This document shows positions 34,533 through 44,679 of a stretch of 64,000 nt of DNA, one piece after another. The stretch comes from Oscillatoria sp. FACHB-1407. Its GTDB lineage: Bacteria > Cyanobacteriota > Cyanobacteriia > Elainellales > Elainellaceae. Below the pieces are notes generated by a model. That model worked only from the letters and a program-made list of their open reading frames with translations. It did no database searches and was not told the DNA's origin. The DNA lies in NCBI RefSeq assembly GCF_014697545.1, contig NZ_JACJSA010000001.1:310001-374000 (forward strand), given 5' to 3'. The position numbers were made by a program, and so were the translations under genes. How positions within the stretch are numbered: position 1 is the stretch's first letter; the number at the start of each line of letters is the position of its first letter.

Positions 34533-35589
34533 AAATAACTACCGCCAGTCGATCAATCTCAGCTTTGATCATCTCTTCCAAAATGTCAGTCAAACTACGA
34601 GTGATTGTCCATCCGGGAAAGTGGCTCTTAAGTTTACGCAAGTCCGAAATATAGCAGATGTGATCGCCAATACGATTCTTATCCACATAAACCCAATCGA
34701 CCTTACGCCCCGATAAGTCCTTCACCAGATCAAAGGTTTCCAGGATAGAAACGCTATTCTCGCGACCTCCGCCCAGGTTATAGACTTCACCAGGTCTGGG
34801 ATTTTGCCGGAATGCTTCAAATGCCTGGATAACATCATAGCTGTGAATGTTATCACGCACCTGTTTGCCCTGATATCCAAAAACTTTGTAAGTACCACCA
34901 GCCATGGCAACTTTGACCAGGTAGGACAAGAATCCGTGCAACTCCACCCCCGAATGGGATGGACCTGTTAAGCAACCACCCCGAAAAATACCTACTTTCA
35001 TCCCGAAGTAACGTCCATATTCTTGAGCAACAACATCGGCAGCTGTCTTAGAAGCTCCAAATAGAGAATGTAAACAGCGATCGATGCGACACTCCTCAGA
35101 AATGCCATGGTAGTCTTCAGGATTGGCATAATCAAACCGCTTCTCCAGTTCAGTCCGGGGCACCTCGTTGGGCGCATCCCCATACACCTTATTGGTGCTC
35201 ATGTGGATAAAGACGGCATCAGGACAAAACTGGCGCGTCGCCTCTAACAAATTGACCGTCCCCATGGCGTTGACTTCAAAATCCAAAATGGGGATTTGGC
35301 ACGCTTTATCATGGGACGGTTGAGCAGCACAGTGAATCACGAGATCAAACGAGATTGACTTGAACAGATCAAAGAGACTGTGGCGATCGCGAATATCAAT
35401 ACTACGGTGCTCAAAATTTGAAGTAGTTTTGCGGAGTCGTCCCAGATTCCACAGCGTATCTCCTTGAGAGCCAAAAAACTCTGCCCGCATATTGTTATCG
35501 ACCCCTACAACGTGATGACCCTGGCTGTCGTAATATGCAACTGCTTCAGAACCAATCAATCCACTTGAACCTGTAACCAATACCTTCAT
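34531..35589 (-). CDS. NAD-dependent nucleotide-sugar epimerase (extended SDR)
   Basis: 352 residues from the ATG at 35589; the alternative at 35607 adds six residues. It has [30 protein letters not shown], an [15 protein letters not shown] segment, [20 protein letters not shown] (note FGASK in place of YxxxK) and [20 protein letters not shown]. It ends with [20 protein letters not shown]. This set is characteristic of CDP-paratose/tyvelose-type 2-epimerases and relatives. The active-site Tyr is replaced by Phe at the usual YxxxK site when read this way, which should be checked by alignment. A decayed partial copy lies at 14185. Confidence 0.85.
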   Translation of the reverse strand: MKVLVTGSSGLIGSEAVAYYDSQGHHVVGVDNNMRAEFFGSQGDTLWNLGRLRKTTSNFEHRSIDIRDRHSLFDLFKSISFDLVIHCAAQPSHDKACQIPILDFEVNAMGTVNLLEATRQFCPDAVFIHMSTNKVYGDAPNEVPRTELEKRFDYANPEDYHGISEECRIDRCLHSLFGASKTAADVVAQEYGRYFGMKVGIFRGGCLTGPSHSGVELHGFLSYLVKVAMAGGTYKVFGYQGKQVRDNIHSYDVIQAFEAFRQNPRPGEVYNLGGGRENSVSILETFDLVKDLSGRKVDWVYVDKNRIGDHICYISDLRKLKSHFPGWTITRSLTDILEEMIKAEIDRLAVVI

Positions 35590-35765
35590 CTGAACAAAAA
35601 CCTCCATCGAATTTGAATAAAGACGACATCATTCAGGAGTAGAAAAGCGAGTAGTTCACCACATCGGTTTTGATAAGTGGGGTGTGGGGGCGGTGCCCTG
35701 ACATGAAATGGCATCCCCACAATCCCCCATTGAAATTAAGCTGACAGAGCACTAAAGCAACTAAA

Positions 35766-35850
35766 GGGTTACGGGATGCAGGGGTGAAACCTCTAGCCAC
35801 CACCAGCCTCTATACTCCCTTGTCTCAACTGTCTCAATAGTTGCCATAGC
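35766..35850 (-). repeat. Dispersed repeat A, copy A7 (reverse)
   Basis: On the minus strand: GCAACTATTGAGACAGTTGA, AGGGAGTATAG, then AGGTTTCACCCCTGCATCCC. The same outer end is seen in A4 and A8. A partial forward copy (GGGGTGTGGGGGCGGTGCCC) lies 40 bases before it. Confidence 0.7.
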
Positions 35851-35933
35851 AGACCTGAGAGCACTTGATGTCTGAGATGTTTGACAGTTTTCAACTAAAG
35901 CTATACCTATACCAATTCATTTGGAATGACACC

Positions 35934-35974
35934 ATAAGAAAAACGCCTGTAACCGTCTGAAGGCGTCATCTTAT
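35934..35974 (-). terminator. Terminator-like inverted repeat on the minus strand
   Basis: Paired arms ATAAG...CTTAT outside and ACGCCT...AGGCGT inside. Read on the minus strand the inner stem is followed by TTTTTCTTAT, the layout of a weak intrinsic terminator. It lies ~345 bases upstream of the epimerase start, so it would act as a leader attenuator or end an unseen transcript. Confidence 0.35.
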
Positions 35975-36276
35975 CCAGCCTGGTAGATCCTTATTTGTTA
36001 TCCTTACAGGTCAGTTGTACCAACGCACTTCATGACAAGAAACCATCTTGTGTAGCACCAAACCTGGGATAAAAACCTATGACAAGACGGTTGAGAAATT
36101 TTTCAAAAGTAGCTAATCCTTATTTTTAGAGGATGCGATCGATGCAGATTTGGTATGAAGCACCTGAAACGAATGAGCTTAAAAATCATGCACCCTTCAC
36201 AAGTTAACTCAAATATGAGAAACGGTATATGACACCCTTGAGTCAAAATCATTCATGCCTGGATCTATTGATGCTT

Positions 36277-36400
36277 AGTACAGCTATTCACAGATAGGGT
36301 TTGGAAATAAAACCAGGGGGTGTGGGGGCTGCGCCCTCAGCCAGGGGTTCCACCCCTGCACCCCAAATTCCCATCCCTCTTTACGACAAGTTGTACTTAG
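36277..36400 (+). repeat. Dispersed repeat A, copy A3
   Basis: TTCACAGATAGGGTTTGGAA, a G-run with GGGGGCTGCGCCC, CCAGGGGTTCCACCCCTGCA and the terminal GTTGTACTTAG. It is nearly identical to A2 and A1, and lies in the EPS promoter region. Confidence 0.88.
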
Positions 36401-36954
36401 ACCCGTTAATGTTCAGAACCGTTGATCTCTGGATGAGTTGATCCTGCAATTAAGCGTTAGTACTTAAACGGTTTCTCCTATTAGTCGAATTTACACTAAG
36501 CAGGTAGTCTTCTTACTTAAGACTAATGCATGAAATCTGGGGCTGTTTCCGGAAATTCTCTTCCTTTATCAAATATTCATGGAGTTATACTCATTTATAA
36601 AAATGACAGTAATATCACGGAGGTTCATAGTTGACTGAAAGTGACTACAGAAGCAAGTTCAACCAAATGGATGGGAAACAAGCTAATGTTTTAGATGTTA
36701 CAGATGTATGAGTCGTCGATTAACTCGTCCATTCGTTTAATAAAGATCCAGCAAAAAACCTTTCAAAATCCGGTTGCTAGCATTAACTTAGAGTAAGCAG
36801 GGTATAGACGTATTAGGGTTGTTACATATTTGGCTATTGCGTGTCTGGCTGTCGAGACAAGTGCATCTAAGCATCTATCCATTTATGTCACAGCTTATAC
36901 AGGTGGAGTAGTTAAGTAAGATTTTTATGCCCAATCGCTATTGATGCATTCCTA

Positions 36955-37032
36955 TAGCACTGTAAGGAGTTGAGACAAAGGAGGGGTGGAGGCTCTATCC
37001 CAACCCAGGTTTCACCCCTGCATCCCGGCTTA
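36955..37032 (+). repeat. Dispersed repeat A, copy A8 (diverged)
   Basis: TAGCACTGTAAGGAGTTGAG, GGAGGGGTGGAGGCTC, then CCCAGGTTTCACCCCTGCAT. It is the forward counterpart of A4/A7 and ends ~110 bases before the BY-kinase start codon. Confidence 0.65.
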
Positions 37033-37139
37033 ACTAATCCTTCGGTTGCTATGCAAGGTCTACAGCGCAATAAACTTCCGCAGCTGTAGCTAAGTGGTTT
37101 AGTTGCATCTATGGGAATGCTTACATCGGGTAGAAATGT

Positions 37140-39341
37140 ATGGAAGTTAAGGAATACCAGGAAGAGATTGATTTTCAGAGGTACTGGCTGATTTTAAGGC
37201 GGCATTGGCTACCTGCTGCTGGTGTTTTGGTCACGAGTGTTCTTTTATCAGCTGTCGCTCTCGCGCTTAAGTCACCCGTCTACAAAGCCGATGGGCAATT
37301 GCTATTTCAATCCGACCGCACATCTTCCCTGACAGGGTTATTAGGGGAAGAAAATCAACTTGGGCAGTTAAACGCTTTAACTCAAAAGAGCGATCCCCTC
37401 AGCACTCAAGCAGAAGTGATCCGATCGCTACCTGTGATTGAAGATGCCATTAAAAGTATTGAAGCCGCCAATATTAATACCACTTCGTTAGATCCTCAAG
37501 AGATTGCCGACCGCATTGAAATTAAACCCTTAACGGGGACTGACGTATTGCAGATTTCCTTTGAATCCACTGATCCACGACTATCAGCCGCAGTCGTCAA
37601 CAGTGTGATGAATGCATATCTCAAAAACAATATCTCAACGAACCGTGAGGAAGCCGTATCCGCAAGCCAATTCATCATCACTCAATTACCCAAGACAGAA
37701 GCTTCTGTAAGGGAAGTTGAAGAGCAACTGCGTCGCTTTAAGGAGGCAAATCAACTCGTTCTCCTAGATCAAGAGGTCATTGAAGCCGTCAAGACCATCG
37801 AAGCGTTACAGAACCAGATTGCCGATGCTCAAGCGCAATATTCTGATGTTGCTGCCCAATCCAGAGAATTGCAGCAACGCTTGGGGATGGACTTAGAATC
37901 TGCCGTCAATGCCAGTGTCCTCAGCCAGTCCACAGGGGTTCAAACCCTTCTGGCTGAATTGCAAGAAGTGCAAAGCCAATTGGCGATCGCCCGCACTCGA
38001 TATAGCGACATTCATCCCACTGTGAGAGGGTTACAACGACAGGAAATTGCATTGAGCAATTTGCTGGAAGATCGAGTTGTTCAGATCTTGGGAGAACAAC
38101 GCCAGTTTTCCGGCAACATGTTGCAAATGGGAGAGCTTCGCCAGGAGATCACTGCCAATTTACTTCAACTTGAGGCAACCCGATTTGGTTTGGAACAGCG
38201 CATCTCACAATTGGTGGCTATTCGGGATAGCTATCAAAGGCGGGCTAACGACTTTCCTCAGCTTGAAAAAACCCAGCGTGAGTTGGAACGCCAACTCAAG
38301 GCGGCTCAGACAACTTATGAAACGCTGTTAACTCGTCTGCAAGAGATCCAGGTTGCAGAAAATCAAGCCGTAGGCAATGCTCGCATCATCGAGCCTGCAA
38401 CCGTTCCTGAAGATACCATTGGGCCTCAAAAGCCCCTGTTCCTGGCGGCTGGGGTGTTTGTGGGTACGTTATTGGCAGTTGCAACCGCTTTTTTATTGGA
38501 TATCACTGATAAATCGGTTAAAACATCACGCGATATCCGAGAGTTACTGCGCTACCCCGTCCTGGGAATCATTCCTGCTTTTGATTTGCAGGAGTCCCCC
38601 GTGGAAAGCGACAATCCGGCTTATTACAGTTCTCGGCTTGTCGTTAAAAATGTGCCTCGTTCCTCAGTCAGTGCAATTTACCAGATGCTTCAGGCAAATC
38701 TGAAGTTTCTCGGTTCAGATAAAGAACTACAGGGGTTAGTTATCTCCAGTACCCTTCCACAGGAAGGAAAGTCTGAAGTTTCTGCAAATTTGGCAATCGC
38801 GATCGCTCAAAGTGGACGACGCGTGTTGTTGGTTGATGCTGATATGCGCCATCCAACTCAACATCATATCTGGCAATTGGCTAATTCCACTGGGTTAAGC
38901 AACGTGATCGTGGGACAGGTTAAATACCAGTCGGCTGTTTCAGAGGTAGATGAAAACCTCTCTGTATTGACAGCAGGGGTAGTTCCACCCAACCCCGTCG
39001 CATTACTCAATTCTGAACGGATGGTGTCACTCGTTAGCGAATTTTTGAGTGCTTACGATTTTGTGGTGTTTGATACACCTCCGCTATCTGGAACCGCCGA
39101 TGCAGCTATTTTAGGCAAGTTAGTTGACGGAATTTTGTTAACGGTTCGCCCTGGCATTGTCACTACTATTAGTGCCAATGTTGTCAAAGAGTTTTTAACC
39201 CAATCTAATCATCAGGTTTTAGGCATGGTTATTAACGGGGTGCAAGTTCAAGATGAACCAAGCAGCTACTTCTACCATACCCAAGACGATACCGAAGAGA
39301 AACTAATTCGGTACAACGTCCGATATAGCCGTAGTCACTAG
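37140..39341 (+). CDS. Polysaccharide co-polymerase/BY-kinase (Wzc-like tyrosine autokinase)
   Basis: 733 residues. A Wzz-type N-terminal domain has a membrane segment at ~23-43 and a long coiled coil (~170-420) in the periplasm. The second membrane segment is at ~431-452. The cytoplasmic kinase domain has Walker A QEGKSE (541-546), Walker A' VDADMRHP (565-572) and Walker B VVFDTPP (642-648). The tail has tyrosines in SSYFYHTQDD and IRYNVRYSR, as needed for autophosphorylation. It controls EPS chain length and export with the outer-membrane protein encoded next. It is the first gene after the 1.5-kb regulatory gap and probably starts the plus-strand operon. Confidence 0.95.
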   Translation: MEVKEYQEEIDFQRYWLILRRHWLPAAGVLVTSVLLSAVALALKSPVYKADGQLLFQSDRTSSLTGLLGEENQLGQLNALTQKSDPLSTQAEVIRSLPVIEDAIKSIEAANINTTSLDPQEIADRIEIKPLTGTDVLQISFESTDPRLSAAVVNSVMNAYLKNNISTNREEAVSASQFIITQLPKTEASVREVEEQLRRFKEANQLVLLDQEVIEAVKTIEALQNQIADAQAQYSDVAAQSRELQQRLGMDLESAVNASVLSQSTGVQTLLAELQEVQSQLAIARTRYSDIHPTVRGLQRQEIALSNLLEDRVVQILGEQRQFSGNMLQMGELRQEITANLLQLEATRFGLEQRISQLVAIRDSYQRRANDFPQLEKTQRELERQLKAAQTTYETLLTRLQEIQVAENQAVGNARIIEPATVPEDTIGPQKPLFLAAGVFVGTLLAVATAFLLDITDKSVKTSRDIRELLRYPVLGIIPAFDLQESPVESDNPAYYSSRLVVKNVPRSSVSAIYQMLQANLKFLGSDKELQGLVISSTLPQEGKSEVSANLAIAIAQSGRRVLLVDADMRHPTQHHIWQLANSTGLSNVIVGQVKYQSAVSEVDENLSVLTAGVVPPNPVALLNSERMVSLVSEFLSAYDFVVFDTPPLSGTADAAILGKLVDGILLTVRPGIVTTISANVVKEFLTQSNHQVLGMVINGVQVQDEPSSYFYHTQDDTEEKLIRYNVRYSRSH

Positions 39342-39499
39342 AGTGAGTGAATAGCGTTCATTTTTTGTAGAGTGTTCCTTTGATTGCTACCTGTCTCGCA
39401 GACATCTTGTAAAGCGGTGATGACAAAGCGAGATATAGAAACCACACCAGACTTAACGACTACCGTTAGTCATATTGCAATGCAAGTAAAGCTAATGAT

Positions 39500-40588
39500 A
39501 TGAAACTTCTTGCTCACCATTATTACAAGCGAGCGATCGCAGGAACATCTCTGGCACTAGTTCTCAGTAGTATAGTGCAATTGCCATCTGTGGCTCAGAG
39601 CACCCCACCCAATCAAACACGATTACAAAACACCCCTTTGATTGCTCCTGTTCGAGAGAATGCAACGAATTACCTTTTGGGTCCAGGAGATCAAATTGCA
39701 ATCAACGTTCTGGGATACGAAGAATTTAATGGTTCACAGGTTATTCTTCCGGACGGGACAATTAGTTTGTCGTTAATTGGTGCGGTGACAGCAACCAATC
39801 AAACTCCCACAACTCTGGCACAAGTCCTTACGGATCGATTAAAGCCCTACTTAATTGAGCCTGTTGTCATCGTTAATCTGACTGCTCTCAGACCGATCGT
39901 TGTCAACGTTTCAGGGGAAGTGCGTCGTCCTGGCTCCGTCCAACTACGGGGTTCGACAACAACAAATACTGCCAATCCGACCGAGGTCACGGCTTCGACT
40001 GAAAGCAATCCCCGGTTAAGCACAGCAATAATCGCAACAGGCGGTATTACAGCCGATGCAGACATTCGCAATGTCGTGTTGAGGCGGTTATTACCGGGCG
40101 GTGGATATACAACTGTTTCAGTTAACCTGTGGGATGTGATTTGGGCTGAAAATGCCCCACAAGATCCTTTGTTACAGGATGGGGATAGCATCTTTGTGCC
40201 ACAGCTTGCAGCAGGGGAGCAAATGGATCAGCGGTTGATAGCGCGATCGCAGTTGTCGCCGACAACAGTCCCCGTGCGAGTGGTTGGTGAAGTTAAAAAC
40301 CCAGGGGAAATTCAAGTGCCGCCAGGCAGTTCGCTCTCGACGGCTGTTGCGATCGCAGGAGGCCCAACAGGCGATGCCAGATTAAGTCGGGTGGCATTTA
40401 TCCGGATGAATCAGGAAGGGGCAATCGAAAGACAAATTGTGGACTTGCGTAATCTCCTGGACACCTACCAGGTTCAGGAAGGTGATGTCATCATTGTGCC
40501 GACTGAAGATAGCTCTTCATTGATTGACTTTGCATCTCGATTATTTAATCCGCTGGGAGCCTTTTTCAATATTCTCAATGGGTTCTAA
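39500..40588 (+). CDS. SLBB-domain polysaccharide export protein (Wza-like)
   Basis: 362 residues. The N-terminus has a signal peptide (hydrophobic ~14-32, ending SVAQS). It is followed by a Poly_export domain (YLLGPGDQIAINVLGYEEFN, VILPDGTISLSLIGAV) and two SLBB-type segments (VNVSGEVRRPGSVQL; VRVVGEVKNPGEIQVPPGSS). It forms the periplasmic/outer-membrane channel that works with the BY-kinase at 37140. No lipobox Cys is clear, in common with cyanobacterial family members. The C-terminus ends with an aromatic hydrophobic helix (ASRLFNPLGAFFNILNGF) that could span the outer membrane. A paralogue is at 49856. Confidence 0.93.
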   Translation: MKLLAHHYYKRAIAGTSLALVLSSIVQLPSVAQSTPPNQTRLQNTPLIAPVRENATNYLLGPGDQIAINVLGYEEFNGSQVILPDGTISLSLIGAVTATNQTPTTLAQVLTDRLKPYLIEPVVIVNLTALRPIVVNVSGEVRRPGSVQLRGSTTTNTANPTEVTASTESNPRLSTAIIATGGITADADIRNVVLRRLLPGGGYTTVSVNLWDVIWAENAPQDPLLQDGDSIFVPQLAAGEQMDQRLIARSQLSPTTVPVRVVGEVKNPGEIQVPPGSSLSTAVAIAGGPTGDARLSRVAFIRMNQEGAIERQIVDLRNLLDTYQVQEGDVIIVPTEDSSSLIDFASRLFNPLGAFFNILNGF

Positions 40589-40626
40589 ATCTGGAATTTA
40601 GTTCAACAATAAACCTTCTCAAACTC

Positions 40627-41805
40627 ATGTATAACATTTCCCACGCTTCCAATACGACGCTTGCTGGTCAGTCGAATAGTGATGCACAGATCCTCATCCT
40701 ATCCACCAGAAATTATTCCAATCATGTCACCAATGTCAGCACCTATGAATTTGAAGACTTTATTTGTGACATTCATCCAACTCGAATCATTGCTCCTGCT
40801 CAATCTCCTGTTCTTGCTCGTAGAGCATACACTTTATTAAATCGTCTAACCCATTCAGCACAACTATCCTCTTATCTCACACCGATACCCTGCGTCAATA
40901 CGATTGACAGAAACTATGATTTGTTTTTTGTCAAACTCAGTTCACTTTACGAAACTCTACTCATTCGTTTCATCAAAAATTGGCGACAGCGATGCCAAAA
41001 AGCAATTTGCTATATCGGTGAGTCGTGGGCAGATTCATGGCTGAAAAACTATCAATTTATGCTCGAACCATTGAAGGAGTTCGACCATATTTTTCTGGGA
41101 ACTCGTAACAGTTTAGAAGCAGTTTCTGCTTACACAGGTCGTCCCTGTACCTATTTGCCGACTGGAATTGATAGTCTTAAATTTTGCCCCTATCCTGCCT
41201 ATCAACCTCGCTCTATTGATGTCTGCTCATTGGGACGCCGATCGGCTGTTACTCACAAAGCTCTACTTTCATTAGCAGAACAAAATAAAATTTTCTATTA
41301 CTACGACACAGCAAAAAATTTGCATATTATGGATGCCCAGGAGCATCGGTTTATGTTTGCAAATCTTCTTAAGCGAAGTCGATATTTCATTGTCAATATT
41401 GCTAAGTTTGATGAGATTCAAACAATCAATCGGTATCAGGAAATTAGCGATCGCTTTTTTGAAGGGGCGGCGGCTGGAACGGTTATGTTGGGTACATTTC
41501 CTCAAACAAATGAGTTTAAGCAGTATTTTGATTGGCAGGATGTAGTGATTCCAATGCCACTTAATGCGCCCAATATTGAAACCATCATTACTGAGTTAGA
41601 TCACCAACCAGAGCGGCTTAATCAGATCAGGCAAAACAATGTCATCAACTCCCTACTCCAACATGATTGGCTTTATCGTTGGAAAGCCATATCAGCAATT
41701 ATGAATTTGCCCCTAACCCCAGGAGCGATATCACGCGAAAATCAGTTAAGAGAAATGGCAGATTTGATCCAACGGCAAGGAACTCTAGAAATATATAGAG
41801 ATTAA
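40627..41805 (+). CDS. Glycosyltransferase, group-1-like (Glyco_trans_1_2-type C-terminus)
   Basis: 392 residues. The N-terminal half is divergent and lacks a glycine-rich GT4 start. The C-terminal part (SDRFFEGAAAGTVMLGTFPQ, then DVVIPMPLNAPNIETII) matches the end domain found in spore-maturation/CgeB-like and EPS glycosyltransferases. It follows the Wza-like gene by 38 bases, so it is in the same operon. Function as a glycosyltransferase is likely, but the sugar and even the fold of the N-terminal half are uncertain. Confidence 0.75.
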   Translation: MYNISHASNTTLAGQSNSDAQILILSTRNYSNHVTNVSTYEFEDFICDIHPTRIIAPAQSPVLARRAYTLLNRLTHSAQLSSYLTPIPCVNTIDRNYDLFFVKLSSLYETLLIRFIKNWRQRCQKAICYIGESWADSWLKNYQFMLEPLKEFDHIFLGTRNSLEAVSAYTGRPCTYLPTGIDSLKFCPYPAYQPRSIDVCSLGRRSAVTHKALLSLAEQNKIFYYYDTAKNLHIMDAQEHRFMFANLLKRSRYFIVNIAKFDEIQTINRYQEISDRFFEGAAAGTVMLGTFPQTNEFKQYFDWQDVVIPMPLNAPNIETIITELDHQPERLNQIRQNNVINSLLQHDWLYRWKAISAIMNLPLTPGAISRENQLREMADLIQRQGTLEIYRD

Positions 41806-41998
41806 TATTTTCATCAACGTTTTTCCCTAAAAGACATGTATCACTAAATTTCTATCTAAAGGGATTCAAATGATACTTAAGCACCCTTTAAACAGTTGAG
41901 TAATCAATCCTGAACAGCTCATAGAAATTAATTTTCTGTTAGTAGAACATGACTGAGAGTGAGCTTTAAGCCGTTATCCATTCATAGAGGCATATAGC

Positions 41999-43372
41999 GT
42001 GCAACCATTACAGAGCAGCAAGATAATCATTGTCCTAAAAGATACTTTAGGTATGGCACGTTCTAATTTGCTTAAAAATCAAATTGCCAAAATAGCATTT
42101 AGTTCTTTTAGTATTAAAATCCTATCGCTTAGCATCTCATTTCTCATCAATGTCTTTCTAGCTCGCCTCCTAGGAACAAGTGATTATGGTACTTATGTTT
42201 ATGCGATCGCCTGGGTTGGTTTTCTAATCATTCCCGCCAGCCTGGGTTTAAACGAGTATCTTGTTCGCGAAGTAGCAGCTCATCAACAACACTTCAATAA
42301 GCAACTTCCTAACCCAGAATTAAGCCGATTAAATGGACTACTGCGGTGGTCGAATCACGTTAGTGTGCTCCTATCCGTTGGCATTGCCCTACTAACAGCC
42401 TTCATTATTTGGATTCTTCATCCCAACGCCACAGCAAAAGTGTCCATTGTCTTGTGGATGACATTAGCCTCCATGCCCTTTAGCGTGTTGACGATGTTAC
42501 GTCAGGGAACACTGAGAGGATTAAATCGAGTACTGATCGGCGAACTACCCGAACAACTCATTCGCCCCATTCTATTTGCCGTTTTTGTAGGAATCATGTA
42601 TTTCCTCCTAAAAGGCGACCTGAATGTCTACTGGGTTATGGGGCTTTACATTCTGAGCATTATTGCAGCATTTGGAATCGGTGCGGAGTTGCTACGACGA
42701 ACGCTGCCTGCATCTGTTAAGCAAGCCACTCCTACTTATAATACGCCGACCTGGTTTAAGGGAACGCTTCCTTTCCTATCTATTGTCGGGTTGTACGTGA
42801 TTAATCAACAGACCGATGTTCTCATGCTTGGAACCATGAAAGGACCTGAAGCCGCAGGAATTTACACTGTCGTAGGTCGAGGGGTGCAATTACTACAATT
42901 TATTCTGGCGGCCGTATGTGCTGCTGTCGGACCAACCATGGTCAACCACTTTACAAGTGAGCGATTAGATCAGTTGAAGAAGCTAGTTAGGGGAAGCTCT
43001 CGGCTCGCATTTGGCGCATCCTTTTTATTGACCGCAGCATTTGTCCTCTTTGGAAAGTGGTTTTTAATGATCTTCGGTGTTGAATTCATTTCTGGATACT
43101 CCGCTCTCATCATCCTCTGCGTTGGACATCTCCTCAGTTCTGGTTTGGGGATGGCGGGCTTTCTTCTGCTGATGACGGGTTATGAACGAGATACTGCTAT
43201 GGCAACCGGAGCAACAGCAGTTCTAAACGTTGTTCTCAATGCTCTTTTGATTCCTCAATTTGATTTAGAGGGGGCTGCGATCGCAACAGCAACAACTCTC
43301 GTTCTGCGAGGATTTATCTTCCTCTACTTTGGTTGTAAACGCTTGAAATTTGCCCCAAGCGTATTCTTTTGA
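41999..43372 (+). CDS. Oligosaccharide flippase, Wzx-like (second copy)
   Basis: 457 residues from a GTG start; an ATG at 42053 (start MARSNLLKNQIAKIA) is also possible and makes a more typical N-terminus. About 12-14 hydrophobic segments, with FLARLLGTSDYGTYVYAIAW near the N-terminus, the standard Wzx first-loop motif (R...G...YG). This suggests a separate export route from the flippase at 21787; the two are not close paralogues over the motifs I can compare. The 193-base gap before it has no feature. Confidence 0.9.
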   Translation: MQPLQSSKIIIVLKDTLGMARSNLLKNQIAKIAFSSFSIKILSLSISFLINVFLARLLGTSDYGTYVYAIAWVGFLIIPASLGLNEYLVREVAAHQQHFNKQLPNPELSRLNGLLRWSNHVSVLLSVGIALLTAFIIWILHPNATAKVSIVLWMTLASMPFSVLTMLRQGTLRGLNRVLIGELPEQLIRPILFAVFVGIMYFLLKGDLNVYWVMGLYILSIIAAFGIGAELLRRTLPASVKQATPTYNTPTWFKGTLPFLSIVGLYVINQQTDVLMLGTMKGPEAAGIYTVVGRGVQLLQFILAAVCAAVGPTMVNHFTSERLDQLKKLVRGSSRLAFGASFLLTAAFVLFGKWFLMIFGVEFISGYSALIILCVGHLLSSGLGMAGFLLLMTGYERDTAMATGATAVLNVVLNALLIPQFDLEGAAIATATTLVLRGFIFLYFGCKRLKFAPSVFF

Positions 43373-43425
43373 TTCGCCTATTTGTATTCGGTTTATTTTC
43401 TCTATCACTAAACAGGTCAATATAA

Positions 43426-44679
43426 ATGAAAGTATTGCAAATCAGTGAGTCGGATATAGATGGAGGAGCAGCACGAGCAGCACATCGGCTGCATCAGGGC
43501 TTATCTAGGCTAGGGGTCAATTCGCAGGTTTTAGTGCAACGTAAATTGGGTCTAGACAGCGCAGTGATTGCACCCGAAACAAAATTAATGCAGGGTATAG
43601 CAACTGCAAGAATTACATTTGATGCATTGCCGTTGAAGCTCTATCGGCACCGCTCAAAAAATACTTTTTCAGTCCAATGGCTTCCGGATGGAGTCGCATC
43701 CCAAATAGCCCGTCTCAAGCCAGATTTAATCAATCTGCATTGGGTCAATCTGGGCTATCTGCAAATTGAAACCCTTGCTAGATTAAAACAACCGATTGTC
43801 TGGTCGCTCCACGATATGTGGGCGTTTACCGGAGGGTGTCATTACAATCAAGAGTGTGACCATTACCAGATTGCGTGTGGTAAATGTCCTCAATTAGGTA
43901 GTCACCATCAGCGAGATTTATCGCATCAAATCTGGCGACGTAAAGCAAAAGCCTGGGGACATGCCAATTTAACCATTGTTGCATTGAGTTCATGGATGGC
44001 AGAATGTGCTGCCAAGAGTTCCCTTTTCTGCAATTTACGCATTGAAACTATTCCAAACGGACTGAATACAGATGTTTATCATCCAATTGATAAACAAACT
44101 GCCCGGCATCTGTTACAACTACCTCAGGATAAGCAAATCATCCTGTTTGGTTCGTTGCAAGCAACCAGCGATTCCAGAAAAGGGTTTCATCTACTCCAGC
44201 CCGCATTACGACAACTCAGCCAAACTCCATGGGGCGATCGCTTAGAATTAGTCGTCTTTGGTGCATCTCAACCTCAAGAACCACCCGATTTTGGGTTTAA
44301 GGCTCACTATTTAGGGACTTTCAATGATGACCTTTCATTGGCTCTGGTTTACTCCGCCGCAGATGTCTTTGTGTTGCCATCCACACAAGAAAACTTAGCA
44401 AACACTGTCATGGAGGCGATCGCCTGTGGCACACCCTGTGTGGCTTTCAAGATTGGAGGAACACCTGACATGATTGAACACCACAACAACGGTTATCTTG
44501 CTAAACCCTATGAGGTTGAAGATTTAGCGCAAGGCATTGTCTGGGTATTGGACAACGAAGACCGATATCGGAAGCTATCTATGCGTGCCCGTGAAAAAGC
44601 AGAGCAAGAATTTTCTCAAGGTATTCAAGCTCACCGTTATCTGGCACTATTCAATGACCTTATTGACCAGAAATATTAA
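43426..44679 (+). CDS. Glycosyltransferase, GT4 family with Cys-rich insert
   Basis: 417 residues. It opens VLQISESDIDGGAARAAHRL, a pattern of GT4s from polysaccharide loci. WSLHDMWAFTGGCHY is followed by a Cys/His cluster (CHYNQECDHYQIACGKCPQL), which looks like a zinc-binding loop. The donor domain has LFGSLQATSDSRKGFHLLQP and STQENLANTVMEAIACGTPC with E-x7-E. The next gene begins on the base after its stop. Sugar unknown. Confidence 0.9.
   Translation: MKVLQISESDIDGGAARAAHRLHQGLSRLGVNSQVLVQRKLGLDSAVIAPETKLMQGIATARITFDALPLKLYRHRSKNTFSVQWLPDGVASQIARLKPDLINLHWVNLGYLQIETLARLKQPIVWSLHDMWAFTGGCHYNQECDHYQIACGKCPQLGSHHQRDLSHQIWRRKAKAWGHANLTIVALSSWMAECAAKSSLFCNLRIETIPNGLNTDVYHPIDKQTARHLLQLPQDKQIILFGSLQATSDSRKGFHLLQPALRQLSQTPWGDRLELVVFGASQPQEPPDFGFKAHYLGTFNDDLSLALVYSAADVFVLPSTQENLANTVMEAIACGTPCVAFKIGGTPDMIEHHNNGYLAKPYEVEDLAQGIVWVLDNEDRYRKLSMRAREKAEQEFSQGIQAHRYLALFNDLIDQKY

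Larger units (their letters stand above)
35590..37139. other. 1.5-kb divergent intergenic region (EPS promoter region)
   Basis: There is no credible gene. The stretch separates the minus-strand epimerase operon from the plus-strand BY-kinase operon, so at least two promoters should lie here. It contains repeat-A copies at 35678-35729 (partial, itself an imperfect inverted repeat), 35766-35850, 36277-36400 and 36955-37032, plus an inverted repeat at 35934-35974. The section 36400-36950 is AT-rich and free of recognised repeats. I could not identify a convincing -35/-10 pair or transcription-factor site. Confidence 0.5.
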
